The notes under the pieces were generated by a model that saw nothing but the letters and a program-made list of their open reading frames with translations, made no database searches and was not told the origin of the DNA. Position numbers and translations under genes: made by a program. From NCBI RefSeq assembly GCF_018613315.1, contig NZ_JAGGQL010000006.1, positions 1 through 64,000 of the forward strand: a DNA stretch of 64,000 nt, written 5' to 3'. Source of the stretch: Bacillus sp. ISL-37. GTDB taxonomy: Bacteria > Bacillota > Bacilli > Bacillales > Cytobacillaceae. Shown in pieces: positions 24,701 through 32,596 of this stretch; position 1 is the first letter of the stretch, and each line of letters opens with the position of its first letter.

Positions 24701-26400
24701 AGATTTATCATCTCCGCCTTAGAAGCTAGGCTCTTGCTCATCGAGAAGACAATATAATGCTGGTCGATTTCTGCAAGGTCTTCCTCCGCGAGCACCTGGC
24801 GCGCAGTGATTTCTTTTTCAAAATAAGCCGAGAGCTCCTTGATTTCATTTGCATCTGTGGCAACGAAACGGATTGTCTTGCCATCATCCCAAACATGCGG
24901 CAGCCACTTCACGAAGTTCCACGTATCATGCTCGTGTTCGTCATAAATGAACACCAATTTTAACTCGTCATAGCTATGCAGTGCTGTCAGCTGAAAAATC
25001 AGCCCCTGGACGAAGCTCTTCACTTCTTCCCGTCTGCCAATGATTCCGGTGATCCGTTCCTCTGTCAGGTCAACCGTGACCGGAACATCCTTGAGGATTT
25101 GTGGCTTATCAACAATCTGGTAAAGCTCATCCTGAAGGTTATCGTCCTCAAGCATGAAGCGTTTTTCCGGATACTTGATTTCTGCGTTTAAGGGCAGGTC
25201 ACCTATTCCAAGACGCACTTTCAGAAAATCATTCTGTCCTATCCCGCGTTCCCACAGGTTCCGCTGGCGGCGCTTTATCCTCGTCAGGCAGTTTTCCAGC
25301 GTGACGTGATTCTCCAGCAGAATTTCACTCTGGTGCTTGCATTCATCCGCAATTACCTGCTTCATTTCCGCAAGGTATTTCAGATATTTTTCCTGGCGAA
25401 TGCCTTCGAGTTTGATGCGGCGCTTTTTCTCATATTTCTTTGTCAGGATCGGCCAGAGCACAGTCCCAACCATCATGCTGATCGACATAACGAGCATTGG
25501 CAGCGCTTGAATAATATCTCCGTCTCTGCTCATGACGTTCTGTAACATCAGGAGTCCTGTGAACAAGGAAGCCATCCCCATGGTGATCGACGGTCCCAAT
25601 AATAGCATGAGTGGCGTTTCGTCAGGGTTTTGCTGCTGTGGCGGTGGGTCGATTTTAATGGTCGTTTCCTCTATATCCCGCTTGAAGCGCGGGGAACGGT
25701 AAAACAGCTGATCATTTTCTTCTTCAATATGTATTTCATCGAGGTTGATTTCTCTTTCAACTACCGGCTTTTCAGCAATAAAAGAGTTAAACGTGTTACG
25801 GTCTAAAAACACGGATTTATGGGGATTATTCAGCGACAATAGGCGGCCATTGAAAATGATTTTAAGACCCATGATGAAGATGACGTCACCTACACCCAGC
25901 ACCTTCTCTTTAATTCTCTCACCATTAACATAGGTACCATTTGAACTGTTGAAATCTTTGATGACAGCCTTGCCATCGCTGCTGTATTCAATGACACAGT
26001 GTGAGCCGGATACAAGTTTATTCGAAAAACAAATTTGACTGTCCTGTGAGCGTCCGATTTTAATGACATTGCTGGTGGCGATATGTTTTGTGAATTCGTT
26101 GCGATCCGCCGTTTGCGGCTCGACATAAACTAGCGCGGATTGATCATTGTTGCGGTGAATACTATATGTTTTGAATGGTTCTATGAGGACCTTTGATTGT
26201 ATTTCGTTTGCGGTATCTTTCAAGAATGCATGTTTATTAGATTTTAAGTACCAGCGGCCATCTTCCGCCTCAACAGCCAGCATATCTACTGGGTTATGGT
26301 CCTTATCTTCAGTATTCAGTATGTATCTCCCGGTTACCCGTTCGGGCAGCACGAGGTCAAACGCCCGATTGCGGTCAAAAAGTGTGAGAATCAAATCCAT
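21775..26400 (-). CDS. essC: T7SS FtsK/SpoIIIE-type ATPase EssC/YukBA
   Basis: Central motor and channel component of type VII secretion, 1541 residues. Two N-terminal FHA-like domains come first; the second (about 95-200) is canonical (IGRSQDSQICF, GSHCVI, NSSNGTYVNG). Two membrane helices follow (about 275-325, LLLGPSITMGMASLFTGLLML and LPMLVMSISMMVGTVLWPIL). Of three ATPase domains, D1 has GMTGSGKS (about 713) with LIDYKGGG, D2 has GIAGSGKTT (about 1055) with LLDFGSE, and D3 lacks a Walker A motif. The ATG at 26400 follows GGGGAGGT. It is the first gene of the main T7SS unit, divergent from another WXG100-type gene. YukBA/EssC membership is clear; the subgroup is not. Confidence 0.95.
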   Translation of the reverse strand: MDLILTLFDRNRAFDLVLPERVTGRYILNTEDKDHNPVDMLAVEAEDGRWYLKSNKHAFLKDTANEIQSKVLIEPFKTYSIHRNNDQSALVYVEPQTADRNEFTKHIATSNVIKIGRSQDSQICFSNKLVSGSHCVIEYSSDGKAVIKDFNSSNGTYVNGERIKEKVLGVGDVIFIMGLKIIFNGRLLSLNNPHKSVFLDRNTFNSFIAEKPVVEREINLDEIHIEEENDQLFYRSPRFKRDIEETTIKIDPPPQQQNPDETPLMLLLGPSITMGMASLFTGLLMLQNVMSRDGDIIQALPMLVMSISMMVGTVLWPILTKKYEKKRRIKLEGIRQEKYLKYLAEMKQVIADECKHQSEILLENHVTLENCLTRIKRRQRNLWERGIGQNDFLKVRLGIGDLPLNAEIKYPEKRFMLEDDNLQDELYQIVDKPQILKDVPVTVDLTEERITGIIGRREEVKSFVQGLIFQLTALHSYDELKLVFIYDEHEHDTWNFVKWLPHVWDDGKTIRFVATDANEIKELSAYFEKEITARQVLAEEDLAEIDQHYIVFSMSKSLASKAEMINLILKEKKNIKFSFIALYDELKNLPKECSNVIELDKSFSKIYDKDDISGKYVGFNADSYLEEDAEDLAVKLANIQLNTSQRAYTLPDMLTFLEMFGVGKIEHLNALTRWKENNPVHTIETQIGVDTQGDPFMIDLHEKYHGPHGLIAGMTGSGKSEFIMTFILSLAVNYHPDEVAFILIDYKGGGMANAFEDLPHLAGTITNLDGAAVNRSLISIQSELKRRQAIFSETSRVVDQSNIDIYKYQKLYREGLVTEPLQHLFIISDEFAELKAQQPEFMDQLVSAARIGRSLGVHLILATQKPSGVVDDQIWSNSKFRISLKVQEKADSMEVIKRPDAAELKQTGRFYLQVGFNELFELGQSAWAGAPYYPSDRVEKHKDDSVVVIDDLGRVIKNARIDKRKTSVKNPPKQIDEITEYLAKMAQQESIKVRQLWLEPIPELIYVDKLKKKYGVVQQGFELNPIIGEYDDPANQRQMVMRMPITHEGNAVIYGIAGSGKTTFLTTMLYSLMEEHTPNELNFYLLDFGSETLVWFREAPHVGDVMLSHESEKIHNLFKMLAGEIERRKKLLSNYGGDFITYNEMSGESLPSIVVAIHNYAAFSEMFEELEEGISFLTREGLKYGIYFIVTAINTGAIRYRLLQNFKQMYVLQLNDQTEYSGVLGNTDGVYPSKSKGRGIFKSDTTYEFQTAHITSDIDNMYTFITGYSRDLRESWTQPAAMRVPILPEKVDLNYLRDEAKNMNSNKVPVGIEKNSLKTAHFDFLGNYVNVVTALQNDQCSSFMQGAAEIFTASEGRELIVIDPNEHFAAGRTQDYKHICESSEFEDTIIYLFNTLVHRNNTTKDAIEAGEQPPVFGNITCIIDSFTDLMMYLSPDGQDKLKVFLEKGNGLNVNLIISDSADKLSSVSFEAWFKQHVSLSDFIWAGNGITDQYVMKLSKVTNDMYQEIPPGFGYVVTKGKPTLVKLLSSLQSKQEEVAYHG

Positions 26401-26821
26401 ACCTCCCCAGCCCAAATATTTCTATTCTTATAGTATATATAGTGGTAATTTCATATTTTTTACCATTTTAGCTCAAAAAGTGTAAATTTACATCAAACCT
26501 TTGGTTCATCTCTAAATATATAAATATCTTACAATATCAGGAATTATATTCAACTAATTACCCCCTTAATTGGAAAAATAGGGATATAAGTCCTATTTGA
26601 GCATTAAGTGGTTTCGGATAAAATGGTTTTCAGGTCGGAACTTATATATAGCCAAAAGTAAAACTAGTTCAATTTACCCTCATAAAATACAATTTAAACC
26701 TCTATCTATCTAAAATATCCCAAATATCCACCTTGAATTTTACATTTCCCTTGTGTTATTACTGGGATTTTTTTCAATAACATAATATAATCTAAGAATC
26801 TAAAACGAGCAGGTGATCCAG
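26401..26821. promoter_or_regulatory. Divergent promoter region of the T7SS locus
   Basis: About 420 bp, strongly AT-rich, without a gene. It must hold promoters for essC (left) and the divergent WXG100-type gene (right). A short inverted repeat, AATAGG at 26577-26582 with CCTATT at 26592-26597, lies near the centre and is a possible operator. I could not fix -35/-10 boxes with confidence. Confidence 0.5.
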
Positions 26822-27160
26822 ATGAAGATTAATGTTGGCCAGGCGTATTCACAGGCGAATAGAATCAGTGATTACGCGCAAGATCTAAACGATATCAAAA
26901 GCAGGCTGCAGGACTTCAAGGGGAATCTAAACAGCGGATGGCAGGCCCAGGAGATGGTTTATATCAATAACGCCATCAACAGTATCAGCAGGGAAATTTC
27001 CGAACTTCAGACACTTCTTTTTTCGATTGGCCCCGATATTGTAGCAGCAGCAAATGAAATAAGAAGAGAAGAAGAGGCTCGCGAGGCAGCGGAACGGGCA
27101 GCCGCAGAACGGGCGGCTGCTGAAAGGGAAGCACGATTGAAAAATACTGGGTTACGGTAA
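26822..27160 (+). CDS. WXG100-like protein with charged Ala/Glu/Arg tail
   Basis: A 112-residue protein, divergent from essC. It begins MKINVGQAYSQANRISDYAQDL, has a turn NSGWQAQEMVY near residue 42 (W-Q-A instead of W-x-G) and a second helix to about 75, the WXG100/LXG hairpin layout. The last 40 residues are a charged helix of repeats (EEEAREAAERAAAERAAAERE). It may be a secreted partner of the machine or a spacer for an effector encoded elsewhere. The ATG at 26822 is chosen because AGGTG is 8 bp upstream; the GTG at 26813 is not spaced from a ribosome site. It is monocistronic, with terminators behind. Confidence 0.75.
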   Translation: MKINVGQAYSQANRISDYAQDLNDIKSRLQDFKGNLNSGWQAQEMVYINNAINSISREISELQTLLFSIGPDIVAAANEIRREEEAREAAERAAAERAAAEREARLKNTGLR

Positions 27161-27164
27161 ACAT

Positions 27165-27202
27165 GACAGGGCATGCCGGCATTACCGGCTTGTCTTTTTT
27201 TT
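27165..27202 (+). terminator. Terminator of the divergent WXG100-like gene
   Basis: GCCGG at 27175-27179 pairs with CCGGC at 27185-27189, extended by GACA/TGTC, followed by eight T. Confidence 0.85.
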
Positions 27203-27207
27203 CCATA

Positions 27208-27306
27208 ATAAAAAGGCGGCAGCCCCCGCTATGTATAAAAGCAGAATCATACACGCCTTTTGTGGCGATGCCCGGCTTTTCTGAATCTAAGCTGGGCATT
27301 TTTCAT
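27208..27306. terminator. Nested hairpins between convergent genes
   Basis: AAAGGCG/CGCCTTT (about 27211 and 27254) can form a minus-strand terminator for spoIIID with T after it. ATGCCC...GGGCAT (27268-27299), followed by TTTT on the plus strand, is a second stop in the other direction. Confidence 0.5.
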
Positions 27307-27372
27307 TTTGTTGTCGGCAATGATCACACAGCTGAATTACGGTCCCCCCAATCTGTTAGTTTCAATACTTTT

Positions 27373-27645
27373 TCACTTAACCGGCTCTTCTTCCCTTTCC
27401 TCTTTGCGGTACTTCATTTTCGTGGCTTCCCCGCCTCTCAAATGGCGGATTGATTTATGATAATCAAGGATTTCTTTTACTTCATTGGCAAGGTCAGGGT
27501 TGATCTCAGGCAATCTTTCTGTCAGGTCTTTATGGACTGTACTTTTGGATACGCCAAACTCCTTCGCTATGACGCGAACTGTTTTTCTCGTCTCCACGAT
27601 ATACTTTCCAATCTTGATTGTTCTCTCTTTGATGTAATCGTGCAC
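27373..27645 (-). CDS. spoIIID: Mother-cell transcription factor SpoIIID
   Basis: DNA-binding regulator that activates and represses many sigma-E genes in the mother cell during sporulation. The 90-residue protein is nearly identical to B. subtilis SpoIIID (VHDYIKERTIKIGKYIVE; helix-turn-helix RVIAKEFGVSKSTVHKDL; LDYHKSIRHLRGGEATK). It starts at GTG 27645 behind AGGGAGGGCGAGTG. The frame is open for 45 more codons upstream to an ATG at 27780, without family similarity; in B. subtilis a small leader ORF (usd) precedes spoIIID. Normally adjacent to mbl; here the T7SS block lies between them. Confidence 0.97.
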   Translation of the reverse strand: MHDYIKERTIKIGKYIVETRKTVRVIAKEFGVSKSTVHKDLTERLPEINPDLANEVKEILDYHKSIRHLRGGEATKMKYRKEEREEEPVK

Positions 27646-27780
27646 ACCACTCGCCCTCCCTAAATTGGATGTGAGAAGTGTGAAATGAGACTCGCTTTTA
27701 TCTGCCAATACTGCATCCCGCAAAAAATACTCACTTGCGGCAGAAGGTTGTTCCTTCTGTATATTACTAAGATTAATCAT

Positions 27781-28041
27781 GTCCCCGGCTGAATCCTCAT
27801 ATTGTTCAAACGACTCCTCACCTCAAACACTCTCTTTGTCAGGTTTGTAACATTTTATTAGCTTGGTTGAGGATATATGCACGAAAAAAGCAATAGGGAC
27901 AAGGTATAGTAAAGTTTTTTGAAAAATACAACTATTTTAAAGCAGAAAAACTTTCCTATATACCCATATTTATGTACATAAAAACCTGTTTTTTATCGAA
28001 TTTCTGTTAAGGAGTTATTTTTCATTGGGGGAGAAGCAGAC
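27781..28041. promoter_or_regulatory. Divergent promoter region spoIIID / LysM gene
   Basis: About 260 bp without a gene. It should carry the spoIIID promoter, expected to be sigma-E dependent from knowledge of B. subtilis, and the promoter of the LysM gene. I could not identify convincing boxes. Confidence 0.4.
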
Positions 28042-28830
28042 TTGATTACCTACAGACAGACTAGAAAACAGAGAATCAGAGAGCAAAAGCGCAAAGTGAC
28101 TTTGAATCGAAACAGAAAATTGATCGGCGTAGCGGTAGCCGGATCGGTAGCGGCAGGATTGATGCTTGGTATCAGTCAAAAGAAAACAGATGCAGTAGGG
28201 TCCTCTTATACCGTTAAAAAAGGAGATACACTCTACAGCCTGGCTAAGGAATATGATACATCGGTAGAACTGCTGAAGGAGGTTAACTCGTTACCTTCAG
28301 ATATCATTAAAACAGGACAGAAACTCGAGGTACCTGTAGAGGCTGAAGCGGGAAATTATATTGTAAAAAAAGGAGACACATTGTTCTCCCTTGCAAAAAA
28401 ATACGGTGTCACCGTGAAAGATCTAAAGAAGGAAAACAAATTGGGCAGTGACTCCATTTATGTTGGACAAGCCCTTTCAGTACCAACACATGGCTTTGAA
28501 AACAATGAAGGAGTTTACGTCGTCAATCCAGGGGATACATTGTTCAATATCTCCCAGCGATTCGGTGTAAGCTTGAAAGAAATAAAGCAAGCTAATGGTC
28601 TGAAGGAAGACATGGTGCTGATCAACCAGCAGCTGGTTATTCCAGGCGAGATTGAATTCATGGAAGCAACCATTAACGGAGCGGCTGATAATTTTACGAT
28701 TGAGGTTGAGAATGATGGAAAAGCCATTCCTTTAAAAGTTTCTTATGGGACGGCTAGGGCTTATGCTGATTTGGAAGGACAGCGAGTTCTTGTTTATTCT
28801 AAAAATGGGGCTTTGATTAACATTCAGTAA
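28042..28830 (+). CDS. Membrane-anchored protein with three LysM domains
   Basis: A 262-residue peptidoglycan-binding protein. Residues 27-45 form a single membrane helix or signal anchor (LIGVAVAGSVAAGLMLGIS) after a very basic start (RQTRKQRIREQKRKVTLNRNR). Three LysM repeats follow at about 55-97, 105-147 and 158-200 (YTVKKGDTLYSLAKEYDT, YIVKKGDTLFSLAKKYGV, YVVNPGDTLFNISQRFGV). The last 60 residues are of unknown type and no catalytic domain is seen. The TTG start at 28042 has GGGGGAG upstream. It lies between spoIIID and the sporulation gene spoIIQ, but a sporulation role is not shown. Confidence 0.85.
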   Translation: MITYRQTRKQRIREQKRKVTLNRNRKLIGVAVAGSVAAGLMLGISQKKTDAVGSSYTVKKGDTLYSLAKEYDTSVELLKEVNSLPSDIIKTGQKLEVPVEAEAGNYIVKKGDTLFSLAKKYGVTVKDLKKENKLGSDSIYVGQALSVPTHGFENNEGVYVVNPGDTLFNISQRFGVSLKEIKQANGLKEDMVLINQQLVIPGEIEFMEATINGAADNFTIEVENDGKAIPLKVSYGTARAYADLEGQRVLVYSKNGALINIQ

Positions 28831-28835
28831 TAAAG

Positions 28836-28873
28836 ATGCTTAGAGTGTGTCACAACACCCTAAGCATTTTTTA
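28836..28873. terminator. Bidirectional terminator between convergent genes
   Basis: ATGCTTAG (28836-28843) pairs with CTAAGCAT (28860-28867), extended inward by GTGT/ACAC, followed by six T on the plus strand. It serves the LysM gene and overlaps the end of the opposing membrane gene. Confidence 0.7.
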
Positions 28874-29393
28874 TTGACCTTCTTGTATATTCATCTATCA
28901 GAAAGAAAATGATCGCACATAATGTTGGCAATATGAAAATACCGGGATCAAGGTAGTTTGACAGTCCAAAAATCACCGTTAAAAGGCCAAAACCAATGTG
29001 AATTGAACCGGACAGCAGTGTACGATACTTGTTAGATTTTCGAGAAACAAGCTCCGCAATGATGGAAGCTGGTATTCCGTAACAGAAAATCCCTATAGAA
29101 CTAAAGAAAAAAACAAGCATAAACCCAACAAAAGTTTCGTATTCAACAGAAGCAAAACTCTGCACAGCAGAAAAAAGAAGGAAACCAAACGAGAAAGAAA
29201 GTGAAGTGTATAAAGCAACTCTTATCTTTCTTAGTTTATTTTCAAACATAACCTCTCTCGCGATTGGGATTAAAAATGTAATTGCAAAAACGGCCAGAAC
29301 TAGTTTTATGTATGCTGGAATAGTAGAGACGTAAATAATAAGTAAGACCATAGTAACAGAGAGACTAGGTATTAAATTCTGGACTCTTAACAT
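28860..29393 (-). CDS. Multi-pass membrane protein of unknown function
   Basis: A 177-residue protein with about five or six membrane helices (for example LSVTMVLLIIYVSTIPAYI, VLAVFAITFLIPIA, FGFLLFSAVQSFA, FVGFMLVFFFSSIGIFCYGI, LLTVIFGLSNYLDPGIFIL), few charges and no recognisable motif. It starts at ATG 29393 behind AAAGGATGG and overlaps the end of the frameshifted gene upstream by a few bases, so the two were one operon. I do not recognise the family. Its reading frame is intact. Confidence 0.65.
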   Translation of the reverse strand: MLRVQNLIPSLSVTMVLLIIYVSTIPAYIKLVLAVFAITFLIPIAREVMFENKLRKIRVALYTSLSFSFGFLLFSAVQSFASVEYETFVGFMLVFFFSSIGIFCYGIPASIIAELVSRKSNKYRTLLSGSIHIGFGLLTVIFGLSNYLDPGIFILPTLCAIIFFLIDEYTRRSIKNA

Positions 29394-29789
29394 GTTACCA
29401 TCCTTTCTCTAAAAATATTATATCCAAAAGAAGTAATAAGCCCTGCTGCTATTAAGGAGAAAGACATCATTCCAGCACTTTTCTTATAGCTCATGTCCAA
29501 TAGTTCGAGACCACCATAAAACCATCCTATAAAAAGCAACGCTGCACCGATGTACTGAATGACGGGCATAAATGTAATCATCCCGCTGAATATCAAGAGC
29601 AGACCGATATGCCTAAATCCATCATCAAGTATAAAAGATGGACTTTTTAAACCAGCTTTTATTCCTGTCTGCTCCTCTTGAGTTAGATTCCTATAAATCC
29701 ACTTGAGTTAGATTCCTATAAATCCATATAAAACGGACAATCGGTATACCCCAAAACAATATCAAAAAGACAATTTGGACAGCACCCAT
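29387..29789 (-). pseudogene. Small membrane protein gene broken by a 25-bp tandem duplication
   Basis: An ATG at 29789 with GGAGG upstream opens a frame (MGAVQIVFLILFWGIPIVRF) that meets a stop after 33 codons. A perfect 25-bp tandem duplication (29677-29701 and 29702-29726) causes this. Removing one copy restores a single frame of 125 residues through to the stop at 29387, joined to the intact part MIFSGMITFMPVIQYIGAAL. The full protein would have about three membrane helices. The rest of the frame is undamaged, so the event is recent, phase-variable, or an assembly error. The second half could still be translated from internal starts. Confidence 0.75.
29677..29726. repeat. Perfect 25-bp tandem duplication
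   Basis: Two identical units starting CTTGAGTTAGATTCC lie head to tail without any mismatch. Because 25 is not a multiple of three, the duplication shifts the reading frame of the gene it lies in. Confidence 0.95.
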
Positions 29790-29829
29790 GCTGTTCCTCC
29801 ATTTACATGTCAAGGCACAAACAAAGTAT

Positions 29830-29858
29830 AAAGAGCAGTTCATATATAAATGAACTGC
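29830..29858 (-). terminator. Terminator of the exonuclease gene
   Basis: GCAGTTCAT at 29835-29843 pairs perfectly with ATGAACTGC at 29850-29858. The T run behind it is weak (CTCTTTATACTTT). Confidence 0.6.
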
Positions 29859-29905
29859 CTATTACAATACACATATTCCTACCATATCATAATCATATAC
29901 GTCTA

Positions 29906-30571
29906 TCAAAACTGCATCGACCTCATCTGGCTTTCTGTAGCCTTGATCAGCTCACCCCAGGTGGAATGCCCACGGTCTTTGAACTGCTGTAAGAGTTCAA
30001 TGAAAAGGTAGGCTGTGGTCAATGTGTCGCCCACCGCACTGTGGCGGTCATATATGCGTGTGCCGAATGCCATCGCGTATCGCTCTAGGTCACGCATATC
30101 ATATGATGGAGCAATAAAGCCAATCAGGTCGAGTGTATCAATGGTGAATACCTTTTTCAGCGCAAGCTTTTCACGTTTCAGCTCGCTCTTCAGCACAAGG
30201 TGATCAAAGCCGACATAATGCCCGACGAGGCATACCGCTTCGTGTGACCCAACATAATCAAAGAAGTCATGTATCGCCTCTGATGCCACAGGTGCTCCTG
30301 CAACTTTTTCATTCGTAATCGATGTCAACTCAATTATTTCCCGAGAAATTTGTCGCTCCGGGTTAACATATGTCTGGAAACGGTCATTTTCCATCACCTT
30401 CAGCCCGCTTACCGGCACACCGCCAATTTCAATGAGCCGGTCAGTGGTCGCCACCTGGAATCCCGTCGTCTCCGTGTCGAAAACAACAAACGTAAGATCA
30501 TCGATTTTAGTCGATAAAGGAATCTTTTCATACGTAAGCGGGCAGGAAATATTCTTCCGTTGAAAAAACAT
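29906..30571 (-). CDS. DEDDh 3'-5' exonuclease, DnaQ-like
   Basis: A 221-residue exonuclease of the DnaQ/epsilon family. Motif I is FVVFDTETTGF (residues 27-37), motif II VGHYVGFDHLVLKSEL, motif III YDRHSAVGDTLTTAYLF with the catalytic His and Asp, so all four acidic residues and the His are present. GGAGG precedes the ATG. It lies downstream of the cNMP/CBS/DUF294 gene and the acetate symporter in the same direction; a DnaQ-like exonuclease beside these genes recurs in many bacteria. The substrate and the link to acetate uptake are unknown. Confidence 0.88.
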   Translation of the reverse strand: MFFQRKNISCPLTYEKIPLSTKIDDLTFVVFDTETTGFQVATTDRLIEIGGVPVSGLKVMENDRFQTYVNPERQISREIIELTSITNEKVAGAPVASEAIHDFFDYVGSHEAVCLVGHYVGFDHLVLKSELKREKLALKKVFTIDTLDLIGFIAPSYDMRDLERYAMAFGTRIYDRHSAVGDTLTTAYLFIELLQQFKDRGHSTWGELIKATESQMRSMQF

Positions 30572-30703
30572 GCCAGCCTCCTTTCATGGTGTAACAGTGC
30601 CTGTTACCGTCCGAATTTTGTCGAATTCATCATTGATGATAGTTTCCGCTACCCATATAACATCCCGAAGTGCCTGTCATCACCCGACATTTGCCGAACG
30701 ATA

Positions 30704-32596
30704 TCATACTGAAAATCTAGCAAAAACCATTCCCTGGAGTTCGCGGAGTGTTCGCAGGCTTAGGATGAGTTCGTCTTTTTGTCTGGTCGACATGGTGGCA
30801 AATGATAGGACGGAGCTGCCGCCGTTATTGCCCCACCTTTGCCTGATATAAAGGTCTAACACGTGGCTGAAGGCTTCTTTGAGGTCCTCTGTGTACCCTT
30901 CGGTAAAGATACCCTTTTCTTTTAAACTAGCGATTTTCTCTAGTGGCGTTCCCGGGATTCCTCCGTAATAAAGTGATAGGATTTGCAGGCTGTGGTGGAA
31001 GGGAAATAAGATTTCTTTTTTCATATCAATGCTCTTCCTTCCGAGCTTGAACAGCGCGCGGATCGGTTCATCCAGCGTCGGGATTTCCTGCTCACGTTCT
31101 GCCTGGACCATCCGATACAGGAAGATTTTTGAGCGGTCAAGCAGCTCTGCAATTTTTGCTTCGAACTCCACGTCTAACACTTCGCTCCCCGCTACGAAAC
31201 GATAGGAAAAAAAGTTATGCGCCAGCAGCAGGTTATCATTCGTGGACTGCAGCATCCACTTCCTGACGCGATCCTGCCATTGCAGCAGCGTCCCTCTCCA
31301 CTGTTTCTCGCTCGACATCATCAAGCCCTTGCAGCGAGCGTAGCCGGCTGCCTCCAGCCTTGCAGTGATCTCCGCTCCTAATTTTTCAAAGTAGCCATGT
31401 TCACTCGTATCTCCATACACTAGGAAATGATCCTGGTCCGTCAACATGAACTGTTCTCCACGGCCTGCGGATCCCATTAAATAAAACGCAAAAGGTGCAG
31501 GTGGCTTCAGCCCTTTCTCGCGGAGTGCCGTAAGAGATAATTCGACTGCTCTCCATATCAACCGATCGTATAATTTCGTAATGATATCGAGCAATGCTAG
31601 AGGCGGAACACGGTCTCGCAACAGCGTTTCGGTAATTTCATAGATTGCTGCCTTGATCTCAGGAAGGCTCGTTTCATCGGTCTCTTCAATCTTCTTTATT
31701 GTCCTCATCACACTATCATTCTTTTTCCGGATCAAATCGGTTAGTGTGACAACCCCGGAAATTTTCCCATCATCGACCACGGGAAGATGCTTGATTCCTT
31801 TCAGTAAGATTTTCGATAATGCATCGTAATAGTAAGCGAACCTGGATATCGTTACGGGTTCCTCCGTCATCACTAGCCTGGATGGCTCTTCAACAGAAAT
31901 TCCCTTCGCCACCACTCGGCCGACGATGTCCCGTTCGGTGATGATTCCTTTTAACTCTTGCTGTTCCACGACAAGTACCGAGCTTGTCTGTGAATCAGCC
32001 ATCTTCTGCGCAGTTTCTTTGATGCTTGTTACTGGAGAAACTGATACTATTTCTTCAGTCATCAGATCCTGGACCCTCGCTAAAATCGTCTTTCCCTCGC
32101 CAATTCCCTTCGCCATTTTCACCTGCTCCGCAAGTGATCCATAAACATCTTTCAGCCTGATCGAAACCTGGGACAGCAGGTAATCATGGACATCCTGATC
32201 ATCCCACCTTTTTGCCAGGACGGAAAAAGGAATCAGCAGTGCCTGAACATCGTCTACAGACCTGACCTCGACATTGGCCTGTGGTTTATCGGCACTCGTA
32301 AATCCGAGGAACTCTGCCAGACTTGAAAACCCAACAATTTCACCTTTTCGGATGACTTCAAGGACTTCTTCCTGGCCGGCGGCATTTTTCACGAACACCT
32401 CAGCAATTCCCTGTAAAATCAATAAAAGCCCCTGACGTGGTGTGTCCGTCTTGAGCATCATTTCTTTTTTTACATAGGTAAGAGCTTCGCATTCCTCGAC
32501 AAGGGAAAGGGCCGTGCGTTCATCCACCCCCTGAAACAGGGGATGGAACTGCACAGCCTTCCAAATTTCCTTATTAAGCTTTTGTTGCATCGTCAT
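30704..32596 (-). CDS. cNMP-binding, CBS and DUF294 nucleotidyltransferase-like signalling protein
   Basis: A 630-residue cytoplasmic sensor. Domains in order: cyclic-nucleotide-binding fold (about 15-135, VRKGEIVGFSSLAEF type); CBS pair (about 170-300, VSPVTSIKETAQKMADSQTSSVLVV and VTISRFAYYYDALSKILLKGIKHLPVVDD); DUF294 nucleotidyltransferase (about 330-480, FYLMGSAGRGEQFMLTDQDHFLVYGD, with the GS and DxD residues); DUF294 C-terminal helices. It overlaps the end of the symporter gene by 23 bp, so translation is coupled. This domain set regularly neighbours acetate symporters and probably controls uptake according to nucleotide state; the ligand is unknown. The start could also be the ATG two codons later. 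Confidence 0.88.
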   Translation of the reverse strand: MTMQQKLNKEIWKAVQFHPLFQGVDERTALSLVEECEALTYVKKEMMLKTDTPRQGLLLILQGIAEVFVKNAAGQEEVLEVIRKGEIVGFSSLAEFLGFTSADKPQANVEVRSVDDVQALLIPFSVLAKRWDDQDVHDYLLSQVSIRLKDVYGSLAEQVKMAKGIGEGKTILARVQDLMTEEIVSVSPVTSIKETAQKMADSQTSSVLVVEQQELKGIITERDIVGRVVAKGISVEEPSRLVMTEEPVTISRFAYYYDALSKILLKGIKHLPVVDDGKISGVVTLTDLIRKKNDSVMRTIKKIEETDETSLPEIKAAIYEITETLLRDRVPPLALLDIITKLYDRLIWRAVELSLTALREKGLKPPAPFAFYLMGSAGRGEQFMLTDQDHFLVYGDTSEHGYFEKLGAEITARLEAAGYARCKGLMMSSEKQWRGTLLQWQDRVRKWMLQSTNDNLLLAHNFFSYRFVAGSEVLDVEFEAKIAELLDRSKIFLYRMVQAEREQEIPTLDEPIRALFKLGRKSIDMKKEILFPFHHSLQILSLYYGGIPGTPLEKIASLKEKGIFTEGYTEDLKEAFSHVLDLYIRQRWGNNGGSSVLSFATMSTRQKDELILSLRTLRELQGMVFARFSV

